Shown here in pieces: positions 1 through 9,713 of a stretch of DNA of 38,854 nucleotides. Every line of letters begins with the position of its first letter. The first letter of the stretch is position 1. Origin of the DNA: Haplomitrium mnioides (taxonomy: Eukaryota > Marchantiophyta > Haplomitriopsida > Calobryales); NCBI GenBank assembly GCA_049999725.1, contig JBNGIS010007946.1, forward strand, positions 1 through 38,854, written 5' to 3'. The position numbers were made by a program, and so were the translations under genes. The notes below the pieces were generated by a model. That model saw only the letters and a list, made by a program, of their open reading frames with translations, was not told the DNA's origin and did not search any database.

Positions 1-1485
1 CCCCACTTCGGATCTCCACTCGGAACCACTTAAACCGGGGTGTCCCACTTCGGATCCCCACACGGACACAAATCGGAACCCCCTTAACTGGGGATCCCCA
101 CATCGTAACGTAAAGCCCCGAAGCCTTCTTCGGACTCACGGACTCACCTTCACGGACCACGGACCACGGACCACGGACTCCACTTCCGCTGACTTCCACG
201 GGTTCCACTTCCGCTCACTTCCACGGAACACGGACCATGCTTCCGATTTCTTCTCATCCCTTTTAAACTTTCAATTTCATCCGATTACAATTATTCCCAC
301 AGCAGAAATTCGTCGTCGGTCACTTCCTCGCTGATCCGATTGATTCCCACTTTATTCACTTCCTTTCCACACATCTCCGCATCGGCCTATCGCGCACGAC
401 CATTCTTCCCTTCGATTCCTTCCGTAATACAATTCTTCCTTTTGCAGCTCATCACTTCGCATCAGGATCGTTTCTACACCAGGTACTCAGGCAAATCTAT
501 CCGCAGCATTGCCTCAATTCTTCATAAACACCTTCATTCGCCATCCGAAGACTCCGTGCCAACGAACCTTCCTCTTAACCAATCCGTTGATCATTCCTTC
601 TCAAGAATTCGCTTCGCAGATTTTATTCCTTAAATTTTACGACATTCGATTCCTTCAGAAGCCTTCAACACTAATCAATCTTACCTTTCATTCGTATAGC
701 TTCCATTCGTATCGGATCATTACCAATCATCTCCTTCTTCGCACAGCAAATGATCATCCTTTAATTCCGATTAATTCCTCTTATCCTTACATCTTACAAT
801 TCCACACTCGTTAATCCAAAACTTAAAGCTTTACCATTTCCTTCTTACTCCACTGCTCAGAAGAGAACTTATTCGAGCTACTTCTGATTCTCTATCAGCA
901 ACCGTGCTCCCACACCCTGGAAGGGGAAGTCAGGACTAACAACAGTATATTGTGATAATTGGATGCTGGGACTTGCTTCCCGTTTGTAAACCTGGTGATT
1001 GGGTCCAGTTCTGGGCTCTTGAAGTATAGTTTGGAATTGACTCAGCAGTATAACTGCCTACTAGTGTATGCCTTGAGAAATGAATGTGCATGAGCAAGTG
1101 GGCTGCTGAAGCAACTGTTGGCTAGTGGCCAGGACTGGGAGACAAGTAAGAACCTGTTGAGGCTCTCAAGAGAGGAACCATCAAGAGGCCATCGCAGTCA
1201 AGAGTCAGATGCTCTGTTCTATTTGCCCCTGTCTTCCAAGTGGCACCTTTCAAGGTTAATGCCTGAAGAAGGGGTGTGACCTACATCTGTGGGCATTGGA
1301 GGTGTGCACTTGAGTGTTGTGCTTGGGTGTTGTTGAGTGTTGCGCAACACTCCAGAGTTGGTAAGTAGAAATTGGGGTCTATTCGGTGCAAAGCCCCTCC
1401 CATAAAACGTCTTGAAACACTAAGTCAGCCCTTAATCGGGGGAAACTCTGTCGAAAAAGAGTTAAGGCTCCAACCAGGGGGCTGA
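1..1485. other. Non-genic pyrimidine-rich region
   Basis: No gene is recognisable. The first ~240 bases carry short imperfect repeats: CCCACTTCGGATC occurs twice, CACGGAC is iterated around 150-180, and CACTTCCGCT recurs around 180-215. From about 240 to 860 the + strand is strongly C/T-rich, which keeps several short frames open by composition alone. From 900 to 1485 the sequence is of mixed composition without coding signal. It may be transposon-derived, since LTR leaders are often strand-asymmetric, but no terminal repeat or primer site was found. Confidence 0.45.
1335..1352. repeat. Perfect 18-bp palindrome
   Basis: GAGTGTTGC is followed immediately by its reverse complement GCAACACTC with no spacer. 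Just upstream the same GTGTTG words recur (GAGTGTTGTGCTTGGGTGTTG). TGTTG/CAACA are common LTR ends, so this could be two such ends abutting or a protein-binding palindrome. Function is unknown. Confidence 0.5.
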
Positions 1486-2625
1486 CATAGGGTTTCAATT
1501 AAGTAAATGAGATGAGCAGCACATATGTCGTAAAGCTTTCTAGCCAGTACTCCTCAAGTGCAACCTTCTCATCTATAAAGAAAAGATAGGATGGAGTTTA
1601 CTAGGGCTAGGGTTTCAATTAAGTAAATGAGATGAGAAACACATATGTGGTAAAGTTTACAAGTGAGTACCCCCAAGTGCAACCTCCTCATCTACAAAGG
1701 AAAGGATAGATGGAGTTTACTAGGGTTAGGGTTTCAATAAAGTAGATGTGATGAGCAGCACATATGTGGTAAAGCTTACAAGTGAGTACCCTGAAGAGCA
1801 ATGTTCTCATCTACAAAGGAAAGGATGGATAGAGTTTACAAGGATTATGGTCTCAATTAAGTAAATGAGATGAGCAACACATATGTGGTAAAGTTTACTA
1901 GTGAGTACCCCCAAATGCAACCTCCTTCTCTACAAAGAAAAGGATAGATGGAGTTTCCTAGCGCTAGGGTTTCAATTAAGCAAATGAGATGAGTAGTACA
2001 TATGTTGTAAAGATTACAATCGAGTACCTCAAAGTGCAACATACTCATCTACAAAGGAATTGATAGATAGAGTTTACTAGAGGTACGGTTTCAATTAAGT
2101 AAATAAGATGAGGAACATAATTGTAGTAAAGTTTACAAGGCAGTACCCTCAAGTGCAACCTCCTCATGTAAAAAGGAAAGGATAGATGGAGTTTACTAAG
2201 GGTATGGTCTAAATTAAGTAAATGAGATGAGGAGCGCTTATGTGGTAAAGTTTACAAGCGAGTACCCATAAGTGCAACCTCCTCATCTACAATGGAAAGG
2301 ATAAATGGAGTTTATTAGGGTTGGGGTTTCAATCAAGTAAATGAATCAAACAACACATATGTAGTAAAGTTTACAAGCAAATACCCCAAAGTGCAACCTC
2401 CTCATCTACAAAGGAAAGGATAGATGGAGTTTACTAGGATTATGGTTTCAATTAAGTAAATAAGATGAGCAGCATATATGTGGTAAAGTTTACAAGCGAG
2501 TACCCTCAAGTGCAACCTCCTCTCTACAAAGGAAAGGATCGATGGAGTTTACTAACGTTAGGGTTTTAATTAAGTAAATGAGATGAGCAGCATATATGTG
2601 GTAAAGTTTACAAGCGAGTACCCTT
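1486..2625. repeat. 119-bp satellite array, block I
   Basis: About 9.5 head-to-tail copies. Using CAATT of the conserved word GGGTTTCAATTAAGTAAATG as anchor, successive copies end at 1500, 1620, 1739, 1858, 1977, 2096, 2215, 2334, 2453 and 2571. The period is therefore almost always 119 bp. Other conserved words are CATATGTGGTAAAGTTTACA, AAGTGCAACCTCCTCATCTA and GGATAGATGGAGTTTACTA. Divergence is mostly point substitutions. 119 is not a multiple of three, so no reading frame runs through the array. Short minus-strand frames here are by-products of the repeat. Confidence 0.93.
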
Positions 2626-3631
2626 TGTTGTGAATATAAAAAACGACTTGATATTCTACAGCAACGAAAATCTTTTTAAGATGAGAATCATAGGAAAGGG
2701 GAAGTAAAAACGTCAGCTCCAAAGAAGAGGTTGTGCAACAACAGATTCGTGAAGGCCTTCTCGTCAGCAGGTTCGAACAAAAAATGTAGGTTGACTCCAC
2801 ACCTAAATCGCAACTCGCAGAGTTGCCTCCTTGCTCGTGACTCACTCTTATGCAAGGAAACGATGTCACCTCCTTTAAGAGGTGAAATGCCACCTCCTTC
2901 TGCGAACGCGACCTTCTTCTAGAAGGGAAAACGTGACTACCTCCAGACACGATCGCGAACTCCTTCAGATGCGAGCGCGACCTTTCAGACACGAACGCGA
3001 ACTCCTTTACGAGATGAAACGTGACCTCCTTAGGAACGCGAACGCGAGCCCCTTCAGACGTGAACACGAGCTCCTTCCAGGCACAAACACGACCTCACTT
3101 TCTAGAAAAACGACTCTCCTTGCTGGACACGATTCTTCCTTCAAATGCACAAAAATGGGCTACAAGAAATGTGGTTTGCAATGAGGATGCGTTGGAGCTC
3201 CTCTTCATCAAACTTATATACAGAAAACAATACCAGCTAAAAGCTGGATTTCTCTAGGCGCCCCTATTCAAAATCTATGGGCGCTTGAATCAATGCAGGT
3301 GAAGCAGATTTTTCCACGAGAGCTGCACATTCAATTTCACCTACACTCCTATGACTTTTCTATGTTCTAACTTTGGCAAGGGACAAGAATCATTAATGGT
3401 CCCTCAGGAGAGTCCTGGTGCTGACACGTGTCACCACCAGGTGCCTCCACATGGCACTATCCCTAAAAATCACCATTCCCTAAAGTGCCTCTAAACTAGC
3501 TAGAATCCTAAACTAGCTAAGCCAAAAACATTTACATGGACACACTTCACCAAGGAAGTGTGTTGCAGGAATTCCTAAACAGGATCAGGCAATTCCTTAG
3601 CAACAAATTGTGAAGCTGCCAATTTCCAACA
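2626..3631. mobile_element. ~1 kb insertion in satellite, candidate solo LTR
   Basis: The satellite breaks off inside a unit (after GCGAGTACCC) and resumes at the matching place (CCCCAAGTGCAACC). The foreign segment begins TGTTG and ends CAACA, the usual LTR termini. The flanking pentamers (CCCTT and CCCCC) match only partly, so a target-site duplication is not proven. Inside are a run of imperfect ~20-25-bp repeats built on CGCGAACTCCTT and GACACGAACGCG (about 2895-3110), a TATA-like TTATATACAG near 3210, and the 12-bp palindrome TGACACGTGTCA at 3422-3433. No protein is recognisable. A non-LTR insertion of another kind cannot be excluded. Confidence 0.5.
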
Positions 3632-6600
3632 CCCCCAAGTGCAACCTCATGATCTACAAACGAAAGGATAGATGGAGTTTACTAGGGTTAGGGTTTCAAT
3701 AAAGTAAATGTGATGAGCAGCACATATGTGGTAAAGTTTACAAGTGAGTACCTCCAAGTGCAACCTACTCATCTACAACAGAAAGGATAGATGGAGTTTA
3801 CTAGGGTTACAATTTCAATTAAGTAAATGAGATGAGTAGCACAGATGTGGTAAAGTTTACAAGCCAGTACTCCCAAGAAAAACCTTCTCATCTACAAAAG
3901 AAAGGACAAATAGAGTTACTAGGGTTAAGGTTTCAATTAAGTAAATGAGATGAGCATCACATATGTGGTGAAGCTTTCAAGCTAGTACCATCAAGTGCAA
4001 CCTCCTCATCTAGAAAAAAAAGGATAGATGGAATTTACTAACATTTGGGCTTCAATTAAGTAAGCGAGATGAGCAACACTTATGTGGTAAAGTTTACAAG
4101 CTAGTACCCTCAAGTGCAACCTTCTCATCTACAAAAGAAAGGATAGATGGAGTTTACTAGGGTTAGGGTTTCAATTAAGTAAATGAGACGAGCAGCAAAT
4201 ATGTGGCGAAGTTTACAAGCGAGCACTCCCAAGTGCAACCTCCTTCTCTACAAAGGAAATGATGGATGGAGTTTACTAGCGTTAGGGTTTTAATGAAGTA
4301 AATGAGATGAGCAGCATATATGTGGTAAAGTTTGCAAGAGAGTCCCGCCAAGTGCAACCTCCTTATCTACAAACAAAAGGGCAGAGGGAATTTACTAAGG
4401 TTAGGGCTTCAATTAAGTAAATGAGATGAGCAACACATATGTGGTAAAGTTTACAAGCTAGTACCTCCAAGTGCAACCTCCTCATATACAAAGGAAAAGA
4501 TAGATGGAGTTTACTAGGGTTATGGTTTCAATTAAATAAATGAGGTGAGGGGCACATATGTGGTGAAGCTTGCAAGCTAGTGGTCCCAAGTAGAACCTTC
4601 TTATCTACAAAGGAAAGGATAGATGGAGTTTACTAGGGTTAGGGTTTCAACCAAGTAAATGAGATGAGCAACACAAATGTGGTAAAGTTTACAAACCAAT
4701 ACCCCCAAGTGCAACCTCCTCATCTACAGAGGAATAGATAAATGGAGTTTACTAGGGTTAGGGTTTCAATTAAGTAAATGAGATGAGCAACACATATGTG
4801 GTAGTGTTTGCAAGCCTGTATCCTCAAGTGCAACCTCCTTATCTACAAAGGAAAGGATGGATGGAGTTTACTAAGGATAGGGTTTCAATTAAGTAAATGA
4901 GATAAGCAGCACATATGTCATAAAGATTTCCAGCAAGTTCTGCCAAGTGCAACCTTCTCATCTACAAAGAAAAGATGGGATGGAGTTTACTGGGGCTAGA
5001 GTTTCAATTAAGTAAATGAGATGAGCATCACATATGTGGTAGTAAAGCTTACAAGCGAGTACCCCCAAGTGGAACCTCCTCATCTACAAAGGAAAGGATA
5101 GATGAAGTTTACTAGGGTTAGGGTTTCAATTAAGTAAATGAGATCAGCAACACATGTGTGGTAAAGTTTACAAGCGAGTACCTCCAAGTGCAACGTCCTC
5201 ATCTACAAAGGAAAGGATAGATGGAGTTTACAAGGATTATGGTTTCAATTAAGTAAATGAGACGAACAACGGATATGTGGTAAAGTTTACTAGCGAGCAC
5301 CCCCAAGTGCAACTTCCTTCTCTAGAAAGAGAAGCATAGATGCAGTTTACTAGTGTTAGGGTTTCAGTTAAGTAAATGAGATGAGTAGCACATATGTGGT
5401 AAAGATTACATCCGAATACCTCTAAATGCAATCTACTCTTCTACAAAGGATTGGATACATGGAGTTTACTAGAGTTAGGGTTTCAATTTAGTAAATGAGA
5501 CAAGAAGCACATTTGTAGTAAAGTTTACAAGGCAATACACCTAAGTGCAACCTCCTCATCTACAAAAGAAAGGATAGATGGAGTTTACTAGGGTTAGGGT
5601 TTCAATAATGTAAATGTGATGAGCAACACATATGTGGTAAAGTTTACAAGCGAGTACCTCAAAGTGGAACCTACTCATCTACAACGGAAAGGATAGATGG
5701 AGTTTAGTAAGGTTAGGGTTTCAATTAAGTAAATGAGATGAGCAACACAAATGTGGTAAAGTTTACAAGCCAGTACTCCCAAGAGAAACCTTCTCATCTA
5801 CAAAAGAAAGGATAGATGGACTTTACTAAGGTTATGGTTTCAATTAAGTAAATGAGATGAGCATCATATATGTAGTGAAGCTTACAAGCCAGTACCACCA
5901 AGTGCAACCTCCTCATCTAGAAAAGAAAGGATAGATGGAATTTATTAAGGCTTGGGCTTCAATTAAGTAAGCGAGATGAGCAACACTTATGTGGTAAAGT
6001 TTATAAGCTAGTACCCTCAAGTGCAACCTTCTTATCTACAAAAGAAAGGATAGATGGAGTTTACTAGGGTTAGGGTTTCAATTAAGTAAATGAGATGAGC
6101 ATCACATATGTGGTAAAGTTTACAAGCGAGTACCCCCAAATGCAACCTCCTCATCTAGAAAGGAAATGATAGATGGAGTTTACTAGGGTTACAGTTTCAA
6201 TTAAGTAAATGAGATGAGCAACACATATGTGGTAAAGTTAACAAACCAGTACCTCCAAGTGCAACCTCCTCATCTACAAAGGAAAGGATAGATATAGTTT
6301 ACTAGGGTTACAGTTTCAATTAAGTAAATGAGATGAGCAACACATATGTGGTAAATTTTACAAGGGAGTACCCCCAAGTACAACCTCCTCATCTACAAAG
6401 GAAAGGATAGATGGAGTTTACTAGGGTTAGGAATTCAATTATGTAAATGAGATGAGCAACACATATATGGTAAAGTTAACAAGTCAGTACCCCTAAGTGC
6501 AACCTCCTCATGTACAAAGGAAATGATAGATGTAGTTTACTAAGGCTATGGTTTCAATTAATTAAATGAGATGAGAAACACATATGTGGTAAAGTTTACA

Positions 6601-7392
6601 AGAGAGTACCGCCAAGTGCAACCTTGTTATCTACAAAGGAAACAATGGATGTAGTTTACTGAGGTTTGGGTTTCAATTAAGTAAATGAGATGAGAAAGAC
6701 ATATGTAGTGAAGTTTGCAAGCAAGTACTCCCAAGTGCAACCTCCTTATCTACAAAGGAACAGATAGATGGAGTTTACTAGGGTTAGGGTTTCAATAAAG
6801 TAAATGAGACAAGTAGCAGATATGTGGTAAAGTTTACAAGCGAGTACCCTCAAGTGCATCGTCCTTATCTACAAAGGAAAGAATAGATGGAGTTTACTAG
6901 GGTTAGGGTTTCAATTAAGTAAATGAGATGAGCAACACATATGTGGTAAAGTTTACAAGCCAGTAGCCCTAAGTGCAACCTCCTCATCTGCAAAGGAAAG
7001 AATGGATGGAGTTTACTAGGCTTAGGGTTTTAATTAAGTGAATGAGATTAGCAGAACATATGTGGTAAAGTTTACATAGCAGTACCCACAAGTGCAACCT
7101 CCTCATCTACAAAGGAAAAGATAGATGGAGTTTACTAGGGTTAGATTTTCAATTAAATAAATGAGATGAGCATCACATATGTGGTAAAGTTTACAAGAGA
7201 GTACCCCTAAGTGCAACCTTCTTATCTACAAAAGAAACTATAGATAGAGTTTACTAGAGTTAGGGTTTCAATGAAATAAATGAGATGAGTAGCACTTATG
7301 TGGTAAATTTTACCAGCTTGTACCCCCAAGTACAACCTCCTCATCTACAAAGGAATGGATAAATGGAGTTTACTAGGGTTAGGGTTTCAATT
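3632..7392. repeat. 119-bp satellite array, block II
   Basis: About 31-32 further head-to-tail copies in the same orientation as block I, ending abruptly at GGGTTTCAATT before the LTR that starts at 7393. Most units contain TAGGGTTAGGGTTTCAATTA, which includes telomere-like TTAGGG/TTTAGGG words. Read in one frame, a typical unit gives residues corresponding to the gag copy at 8703-8817, but with TGA in place of the TTA Leu codon after AAGTAAA. Single-base and small indel variation is scattered, with no obvious higher-order repeat by eye. Confidence 0.93.
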
Positions 7393-7505
7393 TGTAACTA
7401 GTACTAGCTTTTATAAGCAACAACTAAAATTAGTGACAACTATATCTAGAAAGCTATTACTAAGTTAGAGTATAAAGAAACGAGTGCTATTATAGAGAGA
7501 GTGAT

Positions 7506-7681
7506 ACGTGGCAAGAGGAGAGAAAGTCAACGAATTAAAGTGAAAGAAAGACCACTTTAGAAGAGGATAAAAACACGTGGCAAGTAGAGGATTAAAGCAA
7601 ATAGAAGGTTATAAGATAATTACATGTAGCAAAAGAAGAACTAAAGAGAAATGGAAGGTTCCAAAGATATGGACACGTGGC
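7506..7681 (+). promoter_or_regulatory. Three ACGTGGC (ABRE/G-box-type) elements in LTR U3
   Basis: ACGTGGC occurs at 7506-7512, 7575-7581 and 7675-7681, each followed by a similar purine-rich stretch (A/CAGA-AGGAGA or near variants), so the U3 carries a short degenerate repeat. ACGTGGC is the core bound by plant bZIP factors of the ABF/ABI5 class and resembles the G-box. An ABA- or stress-responsive LTR promoter is inferred, not shown. Confidence 0.6.
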
Positions 7682-7808
7682 AGAAGGAGAATAAAAGTAA
7701 AAGGTGGTCCAATCAATGAGAGAGCAAAAAGGGTGGTCCAATTAGAGGAGGATGGAAAAGGAACCAATGAGGTTTCACAACCTATGTAAGCAAAGTGCTT
7801 TTCACTTA

Positions 7809-7818
7809 GTATATAAAG
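7809..7818 (+). promoter_or_regulatory. TATA box of the LTR
   Basis: GTATATAAAG lies about 130 bp before the LTR end and downstream of the ACGTGGC cluster, the expected place for the LTR core promoter. Transcription would start roughly 25-30 bp downstream, near GAGAGGGCC. Confidence 0.6.
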
Positions 7819-7942
7819 AAGGGAGAGGGCCTTGTTGAGCATCTCTTACATTGTGGGTTTTTGGAGTTCTTTATGTGCTACTTTTGTATGTGTTGTGCTT
7901 GTGCTAATTTTGGTGTGTGATGTATGTGTGTAGTGTTAGAAA

Positions 7943-7954
7943 TGATATCAGAGC
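7943..7954 (+). promoter_or_regulatory. Primer-binding site for initiator Met-tRNA
   Basis: TGATATCAGAGC, followed by TTGG, matches the standard plant retrotransposon primer site TGGTATCAGAGC at 11 of 12 positions and sits two bases after the LTR end. This is the best single piece of evidence that the preceding segment is an LTR. Confidence 0.75.
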
Positions 7955-8601
7955 TTGGTCTTCTCTAAAGAGGTGTGGATCATCCCTCTTTGGAGAAGCA
8001 ATAAAGACCTCTTGGAGTAGTGGAATCTCCACTTTGCATGAACTCCAAGAGAGTTGAAATTTTAAGTTTGCATGAATAAATGATAGCGGATATCCCATCT
8101 TTTATAAATGAAGATAAGAAGTTTGACTTGATGCTATGATAGCTAATGGATAGAGGAGCATTTGTACCTCCTAGAATTCCTCTACTAAATCCCTTTAATA
8201 TTCGTGTGTTTAACATTGACAAACATTTCTTTTGTAAAAATTTAGTGTATAATTTTGGAGATGACTTTATGGTTTTTGTAATGGAATCAAGAGAGGACGT
8301 TATCTTACCTGTAATAAATTATGGTGTTATATAGGAGTGTTTTATTTATGTTTTGTGGTAGATAGAAAATGGATTTGAACCAAACTTCTCTAGATGAGTT
8401 CAACTCAAAGTGTCATATTTCTATTTGAGTAACACTCAAACAAACACAAGGAGATTTTCTTGTTCATAAGTTTGGAGAAAGGTTTTGTGATTCAGTGTTA
8501 GCCTCAACTAAACCTTTTATTTTACCTATTCTACATAATTGGAGTGTGTATATATTTGTTTTTGTATAAGTCGCTCGTAGCTAAGTTGTGACAGAAAACC
8601 C
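7955..8601 (+). other. Retrotransposon leader region
   Basis: This stretch lies between the primer site and the gag start. It is AT-rich with no long frame of coding character. A short open frame at 8146-8334 (62 codons) has no recognisable domain and is treated as leader sequence. Confidence 0.45.
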
Positions 8602-8817
8602 ATGGAGGCAAACTCTAGCAATCTAGAAGGAGGAGCTTGGATGATGGCAAAGTTGGAGGAGCTTCAAGCAGCTCTCATAGCAAGTCAACAACAAACAAAC
8701 ATGTTGTTTCAACTAAGTAAATTAGATGAGCAACAAATATGTGGTAAAGTTTACAAAGCAGTACCATCAAGTGCAACCTTCTCATCTACAAAGGAAAGGA
8801 TAGATGGAGTTTACTAG
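8602..8817 (+). pseudogene. N-terminal gag fragment running into the satellite repeat
   Basis: An ATG-initiated frame of 71 codons starts MEANSSNLEGGAWMMAKLEE, is predicted to be helical and glutamine-rich (ASQQQTNMLFQLSKLDEQQ), and stops at TAG. From residue 34 (NMLFQLSK) the DNA is homologous to the 119-bp unit: the protein segment ICGKVYKAVPSSATFSSTKE corresponds to the word block CATATGTGGTAAAGTTTACA onward. In this copy the codon after AAGTAAA is TTA (Leu), while array copies have TGA. I infer the ancestral frame was gag and the array copies are decayed derivatives. No capsid or zinc-knuckle motif is seen. Identification as gag rests on its position after LTR, primer site and leader. Confidence 0.55.
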
Positions 8818-9640
8818 GGTTAGGATTTCAATTAAGTAAAGGAGATGAGAAGCACATATGTGGTAACGTTTACAAGCGAGTACCCCCAAGTGCAACCTCT
8901 TTATCTATAAAGAAAAGGATAGATATTGTTGTAGAAACAACTTGAAATCTTAAGTCTCTAGTAGAAGAGTTACTTGTGGTTTTTGATTATAAAATAAATG
9001 GAGTTTACTATGGTTAGGGTTTCAATTAAGTAAATGAGATTAGTATCATATATGCGGTAAAGTTTACAAAGAAGTACTCTTAAGTGCAACCTCCTCATCT
9101 ACAAAGGAAAGGATAGATGGAGTTTACTAGGGTTAGGGTTTCAATTAAGTCAATGAGACGAGGAGTACATTTGTGGCAAAGTTTACAAAGCAGTACTCCC
9201 AAGTGTAACCTCCTCATCTACAAAGTAAAAGATAGATAGAGTTTACTAAGGTTAGGGTTTCAATTAAGTAAATAAGACTAACAACACATATGTGGTAAAG
9301 TTTACAAGTGAGTGAGAAAAGAATAGATGGAGTTTACTAGGGTTAGAGTTTCAATTAAGCAAATGAGATGAGCAACAAATATGTTCATAAGCACATACTC
9401 CAAGTGCAACCTACTCATCTACAAAGTAATGGATAAATGGAGTTTACTAGTGTTAGGGTTTCAATTAAGTAAATGAGATGAGGAGCATAAGTGTGGTAAA
9501 GTTTGGCAGTGCAACCTCCTCATCTACAAAGGAAAGGATAGATGGAGTTTACTAGGGTCAGGGTTTCAATTTAGTAAATGAGACCAGGAGCACATCAGTC
9601 GTAAAGTTTACAAGCCAGTTCCCCACCTTCCACCTCCTCC
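8703..9640. repeat. 119-bp satellite array, block III
   Basis: About seven copies follow directly from the gag fragment in the same orientation. One copy is interrupted by ~66 bp of unrelated AT-rich sequence at about 8933-8998, after GGATAGAT and before GGAGTTTACT. Another is shortened around 9310-9325 (GTGAGTGAGAAAAGAATAG), and one near 9504 lacks ~20 bp. The block degrades into non-repeat sequence after AAAGTTTACAAGCCAGT at about 9620. Confidence 0.9.
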
Positions 9641-9710
9641 TTCATATGCAACAACTCCTCAACGAGGAAATCCAGGGAGGGCGGGAGGTAGCAAGACCAG
9701 CAAATACAAT
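9600..9710 (+). pseudogene. Gag-like tail at the end of the array
   Basis: In the gag-equivalent frame the last repeat reads RKVYKPVPHLPPPPSYATTP and continues with a basic, Gly-rich run (QRGNPGRAGGSKTSKYN) to a TGA at 9711. The Pro-rich then Arg/Gly-rich composition suits a gag linker or nucleocapsid-adjacent region. Together with the N-terminal fragment at 8602 it brackets block III, as if a piece of gag had been tandemly amplified in place. No zinc knuckle is present. A second frame (9648-9764, starting MQQLLNEEIQ) is also open through the same bases, so the frame assignment is tentative. Confidence 0.35.
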
Positions 9711-9713
9711 TGA

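Larger units (their letters stand above)
7393..7940 (+). mobile_element. LTR of a retrotransposon (5' LTR position)
   Basis: About 548 bp separate the satellite from a primer-binding site. The segment starts TGTAAC and ends GTTAGA, an imperfect inverted pair close to TGTAAC/GTTACA with the terminal CA decayed. It contains a TATA box (near 7810) followed by a transcript-like region, as expected for U3-R-U5. A matching 3' LTR was not found in the window. The element is therefore a remnant, or its other end lies outside or was lost. The LTR ends are placed by motif and by the primer site, so they could be a few bases off. Confidence 0.62.

Noticed and set aside
340-814. Two overlapping + strand open frames (97 and 101 codons) in the C/T-rich region
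   Set aside because: Composition explains them: a pyrimidine-rich strand has few stop codons. The proteins are Phe/Ser/His/Ile-rich with no domain, and two frames are open over the same bases.
2570-3184. Opposed open frames over 2570-3184 with Glu/Arg- and Ser-rich repeats
   Set aside because: They follow the short CGCGAACTCCTT repeats inside the LTR-like insert and run into satellite sequence at the minus-strand end. No recognisable protein.
1857-5431. Recurring ~60-codon minus-strand frames in the satellite
   Set aside because: They are the same antisense reading of the 119-bp unit appearing in several copies, not genes.
1486-9640. Satellite as a CRISPR-like array or as a coding repeat protein
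   Set aside because: Whole units repeat without unique spacers, and the 119-bp period shifts frame every copy with stops in all frames.
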